Shown here: piece by piece, positions 46,107 through 55,183 of the stretch
How positions within the stretch are numbered: the first letter of the stretch is position 1
Layout of the letters: every line of letters starts with the position of its first letter
NCBI RefSeq assembly: GCF_947493865.1
Contig: NZ_CANLTC010000011.1
Location: 1-64,000, forward strand
Direction of reading: 5' to 3'
Length of the DNA stretch: 64,000 bases
Origin: an uncultured Halomonas sp.
Lineage (GTDB): Bacteria > Pseudomonadota > Gammaproteobacteria > Pseudomonadales > Halomonadaceae
Notes under the pieces: model-generated
Seen by the model: only the letters and a program-made list of their open reading frames with translations
What the model was told of the DNA's origin: nothing
The model's database searches: none
Program-made: the position numbers and the translations under genes

Positions 46107-46742
46107 ATGATGGCACTACAGCTTGGAGAGATAGCCCCCGACTTCACGGTCGAATCCACGGAAGGCACGCTCAGCTTCCATCAATGGCTTGGCGATAGCT
46201 GGGCCGTACTATTCTCGCATCCTGCCGACTATACGCCTGTCTGCACCACGGAACTGGGTGCGTTCGCCAAGCGCAAGGGCGAGTTCGAGCAGCGTGGCGT
46301 TAAACTGGTTGGGGTGTCGGTCGATCCGCTCGACTCCCATAGCGGTTGGGCCGGGGATATCGAGAAGACCCAGGGCGCGGCGCTGAACTACCCGCTGCTG
46401 GCGGATGAGGATCGGGTGGTTGCGGACCTCTACGGGATGATCCATCCGAAAGCCGATCCCAAGGTCACGGTGCGTACCGTTTTCATCATCGATGCCGACA
46501 AGAAGGTGCGTCTCACTCTGACCTATCCGCCCAGCACGGGTCGAAACGTCGATGAGATCCTGCGCGTCATCGACTCGCTTCAGCTGACCGACAAGCACAA
46601 GGTGGCGACCCCCGTGGACTGGCAGAACGGCGAGGATGTCATCATCGTCCCGTCGCTGTCGAATGACGAAGCCAAGGAGCGCTTTCCCGAGGGCTGGGAC
46701 GAGAAAACACCTTACCTGCGTGTCGTCCGCCAACCACGCTAA
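46107..46742 (+). CDS. 1-Cys peroxiredoxin (Prx6 family)
   Basis: 211 residues. PADYTPVCTTELGAFAKR holds the peroxidatic Cys (about 46), with VSVDPLDSHSGW and the C-terminal domain (VTPVDW-type ATPVDWQNGEDVIIVPS) of Prx6 enzymes. It reduces peroxides. AAGGAGAG precedes ATG 46107. It is the first gene after a MerR-type operator and is followed by a metal sensor and the copper ATPase, so it should be metal-inducible, against Fenton chemistry. Confidence 0.94.
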   Translation: MMALQLGEIAPDFTVESTEGTLSFHQWLGDSWAVLFSHPADYTPVCTTELGAFAKRKGEFEQRGVKLVGVSVDPLDSHSGWAGDIEKTQGAALNYPLLADEDRVVADLYGMIHPKADPKVTVRTVFIIDADKKVRLTLTYPPSTGRNVDEILRVIDSLQLTDKHKVATPVDWQNGEDVIIVPSLSNDEAKERFPEGWDEKTPYLRVVRQPR

Positions 46743-46826
46743 TGGCACCACTGTCCGCGAATCTGGCAGCCCGGTTGAACCGGGCTGCCAATGACCGACG
46801 ATTGACAACCTCGTTGAGGTGAACTT

Positions 46827-47234
46827 ATGCAGACATTCAGTATCGGCGAGCTTGCCGAACGTAGCGGGGTCGCCAGCCAGGCGATCCGCTATTACGAGAA
46901 AGAGAAGCTCATGCCTGCCCCTCAGCGAACGGACGCCAACTATCGGCGCTATCCCTTGGATGCCGTGGCCAGGCTCGAATTCATCGTGCATGCCAAGCAG
47001 TGGGGCTTCAGCCTCGACGAGATCCGCGAATTGCTGATCCTCCAGGATGCCAACGGTGATCGCGCCCAGGCCAAGCGTATCGCCGCAGAGAAGCTGCACA
47101 AGATTCGTGAGCAAATTCGGCATCTTTCGCGGGTCGAGGCCGTGCTGTCGAAAACTCTCGACGAGTGCACGGGCGAAGGACCGATGCAGGAAGGGTGCCC
47201 GATTGTCGATGCTATCGCCGAACAAGACGAGTGA
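46827..47234 (+). CDS. MerR-family metal regulator (CueR/MerR-like)
   Basis: 135 residues: HTH (SIGELAERSGVASQAIRYYE), dimer helix, and a C-terminal loop CTGEGPMQEGC followed by PIVDAIAEQ, two Cys with nine residues between them, longer than the CueR C-x7-C loop. It sits between the peroxiredoxin and the copper ATPase genes and is the likely reader of the operator at 46036. The ligand set would allow Cu(I) or another soft metal. TTGACA at 46803 suggests an extra promoter close to its start. Confidence 0.88.
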   Translation: MQTFSIGELAERSGVASQAIRYYEKEKLMPAPQRTDANYRRYPLDAVARLEFIVHAKQWGFSLDEIRELLILQDANGDRAQAKRIAAEKLHKIREQIRHLSRVEAVLSKTLDECTGEGPMQEGCPIVDAIAEQDE

Positions 47235-47321
47235 ACAAACACATGAGCACCGACAGTGTGACGCCAGACAACCCCTACGCGCATCCCGGGTCGGCGAGAA
47301 CCTAACGAGGAGGACGCAGCG

Positions 47322-49811
47322 ATGACGGAAAACGTCACTATCGAGATTCGGGGCATGTCCTGTGCATCCTGCGTGGGGCGCGTGGAACGCGCACTCGATA
47401 AGCAACCGGGTGTCATCGACTCTCAGGTGAATCTCGCCACCGAGAAGGCGACGGTTGCCCTCGAGGAGAGCGCCACCCTCAGCCAGGTGGTCGAGGCCAT
47501 CGAAGAGACGGGCTATCAACCCGTCGTCGAAGACGCTGAGATTCCGGTCATCGGCATGACCTGTGGCTCCTGCGTATCGCGAGTGGAGCGCTCGCTCAAG
47601 AAATTGCCGGGCATTCTCCAGGCCAGTGTCAACCTGACCACCCAGAAGACGTTCGTGCGGTTTCTGCCTGGCGCGGTGTCGTTACCGCGACTCCATCATG
47701 CCATCAAGGATGCGGGCTATGAGCCGCAGGAACCCGATGCCAGCGCACAAACGCAGAACGAGGACCGAGAAGGACTCCAGTTGCGCAATAAGGTCCTACT
47801 CGCTGCGGCGTTCACGATTCCCGTGGTGTTGATCGCCATGGGCAAGATGATTCCCGCTCTGGAAGCCTTCTTCACCAGCATCATGCCGCACCGAGGCTGG
47901 ATGGGTGTCGAGTGGTTATTGACTACGCCCGTGCTGTTCTATGCCGGGGCACGCTTCTATCGCTCCGGCTATGCCGAGCTTCGGCACGCGAACCCGGGCA
48001 TGAACAGTCTGGTCATGATCGGCTCGAGCGCGGCCTATTTTTATTCGGTCGCGGCACTGCTGGTGCCTGGATTCTTTCCCGCGGGGACAGCCGAAAGCTA
48101 TTTCGAGGCGGCGGCGGTCATCGTCACGCTCATCCTGCTAGGGCGGTATTTCGAGCACGTCGCCAAGGGCCGTACTTCCGAGGCGATCAAGAAGCTCCTG
48201 CAGCTGCAGGCGAAAACCGCCCGAGTCATTCGCGACGGTGAAGCGGTCGAGGTGTCGATCGAGGCCGTCGTGCCCGGCGATCGCATACTGGCCCGCCCGG
48301 GGGAGCGCATCCCGGTGGATGGCGTCGTTGAAGAAGGCCATTCCTTCGTCGACGAGTCAATGATCAGCGGTGAACCGGTGCCGGTTGCCAAGCAGCAGGA
48401 TGCCGAAGTCGTCGGTGGCACGGTCAATAAGAATGGCTCGCTTACCTTCCGTGCTACGCGGGTCGGTGCCGATACGCTGCTATCGCAAATCGTCAGGATG
48501 GTGGAATCGGCCCAGGCCGAGAAGCCCCCGATCCAGCAGCTAGCCGACAAGATCGCCGGGGTGTTCGTGCCCGTGGTCATCGTTATCGCACTGATCACCT
48601 TCAGCGTATGGCTCGGCTTCGGACCGGCCCCGGCGCTGTCCTTCGCCTTTGTCACGACGGTTAGCGTACTGCTGATTGCCTGCCCTTGTGCGATGGGGCT
48701 GGCCACGCCGACCGCGATCATGGTGGGGACCGGCAAGGGTGCCGAGATGGGGGTGCTGTTTCGCAAGGGCGCAGCCCTCGAGACGCTCGCCAAGATTGAT
48801 ACGGTCGTGCTGGACAAGACCGGCACGCTGACCCGAGGCCGCCCCGAACTGACCGATTTCATCGTGACCGATGGCCACGAGAACGAGGTGCTCCAATGGG
48901 TAGCGGCGGTGGAAGCGCAGAGCGAACACCCCATCGCCGAAGCCATTGTGCGCAACGCTAAGGAGCGTGGGCTCGAGCTCCCGAGCGTTAGCCATTTCAG
49001 CGCCGAGCCGGGCTATGGCATCGAGGCCGACGTCGCCGGCCACCGGCTTCACGTGGGGGCCGATCGCTACATGCACCGGCTGGGGCTCGAACTCGGTCAG
49101 GCGGAAGCCCGCGCCAAGGCGTTCGCCGAGGACGCCAAGAGTCCGCTCTATGCGGCGGTGGACGGTCGGCTGGCAGCGATCATCGCAGTGGCGGACCCGC
49201 TCAAGGAGGGCTCGGCCGAGGCTATAGCATCACTCAAGGCGCTGGGGCTGGAGATAGCGATGCTCACCGGCGACAATCGCGCCACCGCCGATGCCATCGC
49301 CAAGCAAGTCGGCATACGGCGCGTGCTTGCCGAAGTGCTGCCGGACCAGAAAGCGGCCGAGATCAAGCGGCTCCAAGCCGAGGGCCAAGATGTTGCATTC
49401 GTGGGTGATGGGATCAACGATGCACCGGCGCTGGCCCAGGCCGATGTCGGTATCGCCATCGGCACCGGAACGGATATCGCGATCGAGGCCGGTGATGTGG
49501 TGCTGATGCGCGGCGATCTGAGAGGCATCGTCAATGCCACGGCACTCTCCAGGCGCACCCGTAAGACCATTCTCGGCAACTTCATCTGGGCTTATGGCTA
49601 TAACTTGGCATTGATTCCGGTGGCGGCGGGCGTGTTATTCCCGTTTACCGGCTTCTTGCTCAATCCCATGCTAGCGGCGGGCGCCATGAGCCTTTCCAGC
49701 GTATTCGTTCTGACCAACTCATTGCGGCTTCGCCGCTTTAAGCCGGATATCGACGACGCGATGCCAAGCACTGACGGGGCTACCCGGCCAGAACGGGCCC
49801 ATCCCGCCTGA
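47322..49811 (+). CDS. copA: Copper-exporting P1B-type ATPase
   Basis: 829 residues. Two HMA domains (GMSCASC at Cys 14/17 and GMTCGSC near 80/83), actuator TGE-type [10 protein letters not shown], transmembrane CPC in [20 protein letters not shown] near 453, DKTGTLTRG near 497, [12 protein letters not shown], and the C-terminal [11 protein letters not shown] plus [20 protein letters not shown] that make the Cu(I) path. It pumps Cu(I) out of the cytoplasm. ATG 47322 follows AGGAGGA. Third gene after the peroxiredoxin and regulator. Confidence 0.97.
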   Translation: MTENVTIEIRGMSCASCVGRVERALDKQPGVIDSQVNLATEKATVALEESATLSQVVEAIEETGYQPVVEDAEIPVIGMTCGSCVSRVERSLKKLPGILQASVNLTTQKTFVRFLPGAVSLPRLHHAIKDAGYEPQEPDASAQTQNEDREGLQLRNKVLLAAAFTIPVVLIAMGKMIPALEAFFTSIMPHRGWMGVEWLLTTPVLFYAGARFYRSGYAELRHANPGMNSLVMIGSSAAYFYSVAALLVPGFFPAGTAESYFEAAAVIVTLILLGRYFEHVAKGRTSEAIKKLLQLQAKTARVIRDGEAVEVSIEAVVPGDRILARPGERIPVDGVVEEGHSFVDESMISGEPVPVAKQQDAEVVGGTVNKNGSLTFRATRVGADTLLSQIVRMVESAQAEKPPIQQLADKIAGVFVPVVIVIALITFSVWLGFGPAPALSFAFVTTVSVLLIACPCAMGLATPTAIMVGTGKGAEMGVLFRKGAALETLAKIDTVVLDKTGTLTRGRPELTDFIVTDGHENEVLQWVAAVEAQSEHPIAEAIVRNAKERGLELPSVSHFSAEPGYGIEADVAGHRLHVGADRYMHRLGLELGQAEARAKAFAEDAKSPLYAAVDGRLAAIIAVADPLKEGSAEAIASLKALGLEIAMLTGDNRATADAIAKQVGIRRVLAEVLPDQKAAEIKRLQAEGQDVAFVGDGINDAPALAQADVGIAIGTGTDIAIEAGDVVLMRGDLRGIVNATALSRRTRKTILGNFIWAYGYNLALIPVAAGVLFPFTGFLLNPMLAAGAMSLSSVFVLTNSLRLRRFKPDIDDAMPSTDGATRPERAHPA

Positions 49812-49844
49812 GCCACTCACCCGGTTATCGAAGGGGAATTCGAC

Positions 49845-49979
49845 ATGATGGGAAGCGAAAGCTGCATGTGGGGCATGGCGGGGATGGGCCTGATCGGCAT
49901 CCTGCTGATCATCGCGTTGGTGCTCGGCGTGGCAGCACTCGTCAAATACCTGTTTTTCAACAAAAAGCGCGAGAAGTAG
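49845..49979 (+). CDS. Small membrane protein downstream of copA
   Basis: 44 residues: Met/Cys N-terminus (MMGSESCMWGMAGMGLIGIL), one membrane helix and a basic tail (FFNKKREK). AAGGGGAA precedes ATG 49845. Short Met-rich membrane peptides commonly follow copper ATPase genes and may pass Cu(I) to them. No named family recognised. The overlapping track of GC-rich sequence on the other strand shows no better candidate. Confidence 0.65.
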   Translation: MMGSESCMWGMAGMGLIGILLIIALVLGVAALVKYLFFNKKREK

Positions 49980-50049
49980 AGAAGAACGTTAACGAGTGGA
50001 GTTGCCCATTGGCTTGGCTAGAGACTTCGATGCACGACGTGAGAAAGAT

Positions 50050-50727
50050 ATGGCAAGTAGGCTCGGCATAAAGCCAAGGCTCGTATGGGGAGTCGCCGTC
50101 CTGGTTGGCTTGGTGGCCCTTTATTGGGTGCTGATGGAGACCGGTGTCTTATCGACGCTTACCAATAAGCAGGCGTTGCGTGAGTGGGTTGGCCAGTTGG
50201 GATTCTGGGGGCCGCTGGCCATTATCGCCATGATGATTGCGGCCATTGTCATGAGCCCGATACCCAGTGGGCCGATTGCGATGGTAGCCGGTGCGTCCTA
50301 CGGTCCTGTTTGGGGAACGGCGTATGTGGTCCTCGGTGCGGAGGCCGGCGCGCTACTCGCCTTTTGCATTGCACGGCTGCTTGGCTACGAGGCGATCCAT
50401 CGTTGGTCGCGTATCCGCCCAATGCTGAACTGGCTGGGAAGGGATCGCTCCCAGATGGGATTAATGCTCGTTGTCTTCGCATCGCGATTGGTGCCATTTA
50501 TTTCGTTCGATGCCGTCAGTTACGCGGCGGGCCTTACACCGCTGGCCTTCTGGCGTTTCCTGATCGCCACGCTGGCCGGCGTGATTCCCACGGCGTACCT
50601 GGTCGTCATGTTCGGCGAGGCCCTGATCACTGCCGACTCCCGCGGCCTCATGGTCGTACTGATACTGATCAGTGGTATCACGCTTCTGCCGATCCTGGCG
50701 AAACTCGTCTGGGCTCGGAATACATGA
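50050..50727 (+). CDS. TVP38/TMEM64 (DedA-superfamily) membrane protein
   Basis: 225 residues, five to six membrane helices, with the family motifs SPIPSGPIAMVAGASYGP and FASRLVPFISFDAVSYAAG (F-x-R-x-x-P). TVP38 proteins belong to the DedA group, linked to lipid flipping and envelope homeostasis. I prefer ATG 50050 (GAGAAAG upstream) over GTG 49996. Homologues often accompany merA and copper genes on metal islands. Confidence 0.85.
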   Translation: MASRLGIKPRLVWGVAVLVGLVALYWVLMETGVLSTLTNKQALREWVGQLGFWGPLAIIAMMIAAIVMSPIPSGPIAMVAGASYGPVWGTAYVVLGAEAGALLAFCIARLLGYEAIHRWSRIRPMLNWLGRDRSQMGLMLVVFASRLVPFISFDAVSYAAGLTPLAFWRFLIATLAGVIPTAYLVVMFGEALITADSRGLMVVLILISGITLLPILAKLVWARNT

Positions 50728-50760
50728 ACCCTAACAGCTGACAGCCTGTGAGGCGCACAC

Positions 50761-51285
50761 GTGAAACGGCGACTATTACTGCTGTTACCCCTGTTGGTTT
50801 TCCTGGGCATGGGGTTCTTTCTCTACCGCGGCTTGGGAATGGATCCCAGCGCACGCGATTCGGCACTGCTGGCTCAGAAGTTTCCGGCCTTTAGCCTCTC
50901 AACGCTGAAAGATCCCTCACGCCACGTCGATGAGTCCCTACTGGAAGGTGAAATAACCCTGGTTAATGTCTGGGCCGAGTGGTGCCCGACCTGCAAGGAG
51001 GAAATGCCTCAGTTGCTGACACTGGCCGAACGTGGCGTGCGCTTGGTTGGCATCAACTACAAGGACACCCGTGCCAAGGGGCAGGAGTTTCTTGACGAGT
51101 TCGGCGACCCTTTCGAAGTCAATATCTTCGATCCGGATGGCGACCTGGGTTTCGAACTCGGCGTCTACGGCGTGCCGGAGACCTTCCTCGTCGATACCAA
51201 GAGCATTATCCGCTATAAGCACACGGGCTATATCACTCCCGGGGATGTCGAGCAGGTCATGAAGGAGGTGGAAAAATGGCAGTAA
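50761..51285 (+). CDS. CcmG/DsbE-like periplasmic thioredoxin
   Basis: 174 residues: N-terminal anchor (LLLLLPLLVFLGMGFFLY), thioredoxin fold with VNVWAEWCPTCKEEMPQL and the cis-Pro loop GVPETFLVD, plus the CcmG acidic features (INYKDTRAKGQEFL). It reduces apocytochrome c haem-binding Cys pairs or keeps other thiols reduced. Start is GTG 50761. Its reductant would be CcdA or DsbD; both exist in the island, though dsbD is broken. Confidence 0.92.
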   Translation: MKRRLLLLLPLLVFLGMGFFLYRGLGMDPSARDSALLAQKFPAFSLSTLKDPSRHVDESLLEGEITLVNVWAEWCPTCKEEMPQLLTLAERGVRLVGINYKDTRAKGQEFLDEFGDPFEVNIFDPDGDLGFELGVYGVPETFLVDTKSIIRYKHTGYITPGDVEQVMKEVEKWQ

Positions 51286-51356
51286 TGAGTCGTCGAGCGT
51301 GCTGGAAATTGCTTTTGTTGATAGCGCGACCGGTAACGGTCATATAAGGAAAACAC

Positions 51357-52169
51357 ATGCTGCAATACCCTCAGATCGATCCTGTGGCCATCTCCCTGGG
51401 GCCGGTACAGATTCACTGGTATGGCCTGATGTATGTGGTCGGCCTGGCCGCCGCTTGGTGGCTGGGGCGCCGTCGTGCCCACCGCCTGGGCCTGAGTCAT
51501 GACGATATCGGCGACCTGATCTTCTACGGCGCCCTGGGGATCATCCTCGGGGGTCGCCTGGGCTATGCGCTGTTCTATGGGTTCGAGCAACTGCTGGCCA
51601 ACCCCCTGTGGCTCTTCAGAATCTGGGACGGCGGCATGAGCTTCCATGGCGGCCTGGCCGGCGTGCTAATCGCCGCCCTGTTGTTTGCCCGCAAGAAGCG
51701 CCTCGCCTTCTTTCAGCTGACCGATTTCATCGCCCCCCTGGTGCCTATCGGCCTGGGGGCCGGGCGACTCGGCAACTTCATCAATCACGAACTGCCGGGG
51801 CGCGTCAGCGAGGTGCCTTGGGCCATGGTGTTTCCGCCCATGATGGGGCTGGGCCCGGAACCACGCCATCCCTCGGCACTCTACGAATTTGCCCTGGAGG
51901 GGGTCGTACTGTTCGGGGTGCTGTGGTGGCTGTCGAGCCAGCCACGCCGGCGGGGCACGATCTCCGGGCTGTTCCTGCTGCTCTATGGCGCCTTCCGCTT
52001 CGCCGTGGAGTTCGTGCGACTGCCCGATCCTCAACTGGGGTTCATCGCCTTCGGCTGGCTGACCATGGGACAACTGTTGACCCTGCCGATGCTCATCGCG
52101 GGCCTGGCGCTGGTCATCTGGGCGAGGCGTCAGCCGGTGGATGACGCCAAGGCGGCGGTGGCCTCATGA
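51357..52169 (+). CDS. lgt: Prolipoprotein diacylglyceryl transferase
   Basis: 270 residues, seven membrane helices, with [22 protein letters not shown] and the signature [16 protein letters not shown] (about 135-148), and [12 protein letters not shown]. It adds diacylglycerol to the lipobox Cys, the first lipoprotein maturation step. lspA and lnt, steps two and three, lie 18 kb away in the same island. Overlaps the start of the broken dsbD gene (ATGA). Confidence 0.95.
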   Translation: MLQYPQIDPVAISLGPVQIHWYGLMYVVGLAAAWWLGRRRAHRLGLSHDDIGDLIFYGALGIILGGRLGYALFYGFEQLLANPLWLFRIWDGGMSFHGGLAGVLIAALLFARKKRLAFFQLTDFIAPLVPIGLGAGRLGNFINHELPGRVSEVPWAMVFPPMMGLGPEPRHPSALYEFALEGVVLFGVLWWLSSQPRRRGTISGLFLLLYGAFRFAVEFVRLPDPQLGFIAFGWLTMGQLLTLPMLIAGLALVIWARRQPVDDAKAAVAS

Positions 52170-52707
52170 ACACGGCCCTCGCTTCTCTGCTGGTTGCGCT
52201 GCTCGTCGCCACACCGGTAGCGGCCCGTGAGGGGATTCCCTTGGGCGGTGACAAGAGCAATCCCTTCAGTGATTTGGTTCAGGGGCAATTCCTGCCGGCT
52301 AAAGAAGCCTTCCAGGCCAGCGCCTGGCGAGACGATGAGCGGCTCTACGTCGGCTTCCTCAATGCCGAGGACTATTACCTTCATCGCCACCAATTCGCCC
52401 TGGACAGCCGCTCCCGGGCGTCAGTGTCGGTGAGCTGGCATTGCCACCCGGGGAACGCATGGTGCATGCCTCGCTGGGGGAGATCCGCGTGTTCCATGAC
52501 CGGGTGGTATTCAGTGCGCCCATCGAGGCGAGCGGAGCCACTCGCGAGCCGCTGACCATCACGGTGACCTTTCAGGGCTGTTCCGACCGGGGACTGTGTT
52601 ACCCGCCCGAACAGGTCGAGCTCGAAGCGCTTCACGGGTCGCCTCCCGCGGCCTTTGCCACCCCCTCCCCTCGTGATACGGCGGATAATCCCAACGGAGC
52701 ACCTTGA
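52166..52707 (+). pseudogene. N-terminal DsbD domain, frameshifted
   Basis: Signal peptide (ALASLLVALLVATPVAA) and the DsbD-alpha fold in one frame to about 52420 (DDERLYVGFLNAEDYYLHRHQ). It then continues in another frame: SVGELALPPGERMVHA, EIRVFHDRVVFSAPI and QGCSDRGLCYPPEQVEL, where the two Cys are the DsbD-alpha redox pair. The gene ends without the membrane domain, so even in frame it is only the periplasmic part. Followed by the split TauE/SafE-like gene. Confidence 0.85.
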
Positions 52708-52734
52708 ATGGATCCCACCGACCTGAGCCTGCCG
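52695..52734 (+). repeat. 40-bp direct repeat, left copy
   Basis: Matches 53850-53889 at 38 of 40 bases. It contains the end of the broken dsbD gene's spacer and the first codons of the TauE/SafE-like gene (ATGGATCCCACCG). The persulfide dioxygenase gene lies between the copies. Confidence 0.85.
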
Positions 52735-52882
52735 TCTTGGGGAAACACTGCATAATCCCCGTCGCAGCTTCGGGAGATACGGCGCGGGGTGGAAAGTGGC
52801 ATTGATAACATCTGCAAGAGCCCCTTTTCATATTTCTTTTTAAGCTACCTTGGAACGGAATCAAAGGAAGAGGAGAGAAAGC

Positions 52883-53794
52883 ATGCGTACCTTTCGACAC
52901 TCACCAGGCAGGCCAGACGTGGCCGGCTTCTACGATCCAAGAACCTCCAGTGTGCAGTACGTGGTAAGCGACCCATCAACCCGGCGCTGCGCGATCATCG
53001 ATCCGGTGCTGGACTTTGATGAAAAATCCGGAGCCACAGCGACACATCATGCCGATGAATTACTTGATTACGTGGCAGCCCAGAGACTCGAGGTAGAATG
53101 GATCCTCGATACCCATCCTCATGCCGACCACTTCTCGGCAGCGCAATACCTAAAAGAGAAAACTGGGGCGCCTATGGCGATCGGAAGTTATGTCACGAAG
53201 GTCCAGGCTTTGTGGAAGGATATCTACAATTGGCCCGACTTTCCGGCCGATGGCCATCAGTGGGATCACCTCTTCAACGAAGGCGACACATTCAAGATCG
53301 GTGAGGTCGAAAGTCATGTGATGCACTCTCCGGGGCATACATTGGCCTCGATCACCTATGTTATCGGCGATGCCGCTTTTATTCACGATACGCTGTTCCA
53401 GCCCGATGGCGGAACGGCGCGTGCCGATTTCCCCGGGGGTAACGCTCACAAGCTCTGGAACTCCATCCAGGCCATACTGGCATTGCCGGATGATACCCGG
53501 CTCTTTACGGGGCATGACTACATGCCCGGCGATCGTGAACCGGGGTGGGAAAGCACGGTACGCAGCCAGCGAGAAAGCAATATCCATCTTTGTCACGGAT
53601 TGACTGCTGAGGGTTACGTGGCCATGCGTAACGAGCGGGATGCCGGGCTGCCCATGCCGAAGCTGATCCTGCCTTCACTACAGGTCAATATCCGCGGTGG
53701 CGCTCTTCCTGAACCGGAAGAGAACGGCCAGCGCTATCTCAAAATTCCTCTTGATGCCCTGCCCGAAGCTACCTGGGGCAAAGCACGCAACTGA
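52883..53794 (+). CDS. Persulfide dioxygenase-like metallo-beta-lactamase-fold protein (ETHE1/Blh type)
   Basis: 303 residues. Metal ligands: DTHPHADHFSAAQYL (H-x-H-x-D-H), SPGHTLASI, AFIHDTLFQPDGGTARADFP (bridging Asp) and FTGHDYMPG. The pattern D-x-x-F-x-x-D-x-G-x-x-R-A-D-F is that of ETHE1/Blh persulfide dioxygenases, which oxidise glutathione persulfide to sulfite. GAGGAG precedes ATG 52883. It is wedged into a TauE/SafE-type gene, a family often linked to sulfite export. A BigR-like regulator was not seen. Confidence 0.9.
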   Translation: MRTFRHSPGRPDVAGFYDPRTSSVQYVVSDPSTRRCAIIDPVLDFDEKSGATATHHADELLDYVAAQRLEVEWILDTHPHADHFSAAQYLKEKTGAPMAIGSYVTKVQALWKDIYNWPDFPADGHQWDHLFNEGDTFKIGEVESHVMHSPGHTLASITYVIGDAAFIHDTLFQPDGGTARADFPGGNAHKLWNSIQAILALPDDTRLFTGHDYMPGDREPGWESTVRSQRESNIHLCHGLTAEGYVAMRNERDAGLPMPKLILPSLQVNIRGGALPEPEENGQRYLKIPLDALPEATWGKARN

Positions 53795-53849
53795 TACTTT
53801 AGCCAATTTTGCGCGGCGGCCTTCCGCCTGATGCGGCATAAAGACAAAC

Positions 53850-53889
53850 CGGAGTACCTTGAATGGATCCCACCGGCCTGAGCCTGCCG
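53850..53889 (+). repeat. 40-bp direct repeat, right copy
   Basis: Second copy of 52695-52734 (two mismatches). Here the reading frame continues into the TauE/SafE-like gene. Confidence 0.85.
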
Positions 53890-54499
53890 CCGCTGACGGC
53901 GGCCTGGGCGCCTGGCGGGCCTGTTGCTCGGCTACAACTTGGGCCGCATCACCAGCTATATGACTGCCGGTGCCCTGGTGGCGCTGCTCGGTTCCGTGCT
54001 CAACCATGCCCTGGACGGCATCGCCCTGGCACTACGTATCCTGGCGGCGGTCATGCTGATTCTGATGGCCCTGTACATCGCCAACTGGTGGAGAGGCTTG
54101 CTGCATGTCGAGGCCCTGGGGCGCTCGCTCTGGCGCCGTATCGAGCCGCTCGGTCGACGCTTGTTGCCCGTGGTGAAGGTGCCACAGGCCTTCGCGCTGG
54201 GGTCGATCTGGGGCTGGATGCCCTGTGGGCTGATCTATTCGATGCTGGCCTGGAGTCTGGCCGTGGCCGAGCCGCTGCGTGCCGCGGCGATGATGGGGGC
54301 CTTCGGGCTCGGCACCCTGCCCGTCGTCCTGGCGACCGGTGTGGCCGCGCGTCGCGTCTCGCTCTGGATTCGTCATCCGGCGACCCGCACGATGGCGGCG
54401 TTGCTGATCATGGCGTTTGCCGTCTGGCAGCTCTGGCATCTGTCATCCATGACCGGTATGGACGATATGGCCGGCGGCATGACGCCGTCGCCTCACTGA
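53863..54499 (+). pseudogene. TauE/SafE-like membrane protein with an N-terminal deletion
   Basis: Begins MDPTGLSLPPLTAAWA, then loses frame and jumps to LAGLLLGYNLGRITSYMTAG (frame of 53924). Full-length relatives have a Gly-rich helix with a C-x-x-x-C pair (G-x-H-C-x-x-M-C-G) between these points; it is missing. The remaining five helices (LRILAAVMLILMALYIANWW, SIWGWMPCGLIYSMLAWSL) are intact. Probably non-functional. It belongs to the group found with CcoH/CopZ-type cytochrome maturation genes. Confidence 0.8.
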
Positions 54500-54930
54500 T
54501 GACCACGCTGAGTCGTCCCATCCTGTTGCCGCGTCAGCTCTGCCATCAGTTGGTTGAGGCTGGGCGCTTTGGTAGTGTCACGAAACTCGGCGTGCGAACG
54601 TCGCCTGGCTCGTTCCAGCCAACTTGCCAGGGTCTGCAGCTCTCGAACGCGCGAGTGGATAAGAGGTAAGCTCTCGGCCAGCCGGTCAACCCTGTCGACA
54701 GGCAAAGTGTTATCTCGTTCCGCGCGTACCAGTACCTCTTTGATTTCCTTGAGGCTGAGACCCAGACAACGCAGGCAGTCGATAAGACGAAGCCGCCCCA
54801 GCGCCTCTTCGTCATAGAGCTGATAGTCGTTGCGTGGATCCCGCCGCGACGGTAACAAGCCTTCTCGCGTGTAGTGGCGCACCGTTTCGGCGGTGACGCC
54901 ACCAGCGCGGGCCAGTTCGCTGACGCGCAT
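54493..54930 (-). CDS. MerR-family regulator without C-terminal cysteines
   Basis: 145 residues: HTH (RVSELARAGGVTAETVRHYT), dimer helix (GLSLKEIKEVLVRAER). The only Cys residues are in IDCLRCLGLSLKE, before the dimer helix; the usual C-terminal metal loop is absent, replaced by an Arg/Gln-rich tail. It is divergent from the Met-rich protein/Sco operon, whose promoter at 55055 has the MerR 19-bp spacer, so it is the likely regulator. What it senses is open. Confidence 0.85.
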   Translation of the reverse strand: MRVSELARAGGVTAETVRHYTREGLLPSRRDPRNDYQLYDEEALGRLRLIDCLRCLGLSLKEIKEVLVRAERDNTLPVDRVDRLAESLPLIHSRVRELQTLASWLERARRRSHAEFRDTTKAPSLNQLMAELTRQQDGTTQRGHQ

Positions 54931-55054
54931 TGATCTACCCTCTACTACGTGTCTGAGAGCAGTCTACAACCGCGGGGCTGCCCAAGGGTCAAGGCCGCTG
55001 CCAGGCCTTCGCCGACGAGCAACCCATGCCGGCGCGGAGGCCTAAAAATAGGGC

Positions 55055-55085
55055 TTGACCTTGAAGTGGGCTTTAAGGATACCTT
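55055..55085 (+). promoter_or_regulatory. MerR-type promoter/operator of the Met-rich protein/Sco operon
   Basis: -35 TTGACC, spacer TTGAAGTGGGCTTTAAGGA (19 bases), -10 TACCTT. Dyad CCTTGAAG/CTTTAAGG. The regulator at 54493-54930 diverges 125 bases to the left. Confidence 0.85.
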
Positions 55086-55183
55086 TCCAGCAAGTAGCCA
55101 CGCTGCGAATGTTGAAACCAAGGTCAAACCTTCCCACCCTCGCGGATGGATAGGTGATTCCCAGGAAGATAGAGGAGAGTGTC

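Noticed and set aside
46209..47519. Minus-strand ORF of 436 residues across peroxiredoxin, merR and the start of copA
   Set aside because: It spans three well-supported genes on the other strand, so it is a coding shadow.
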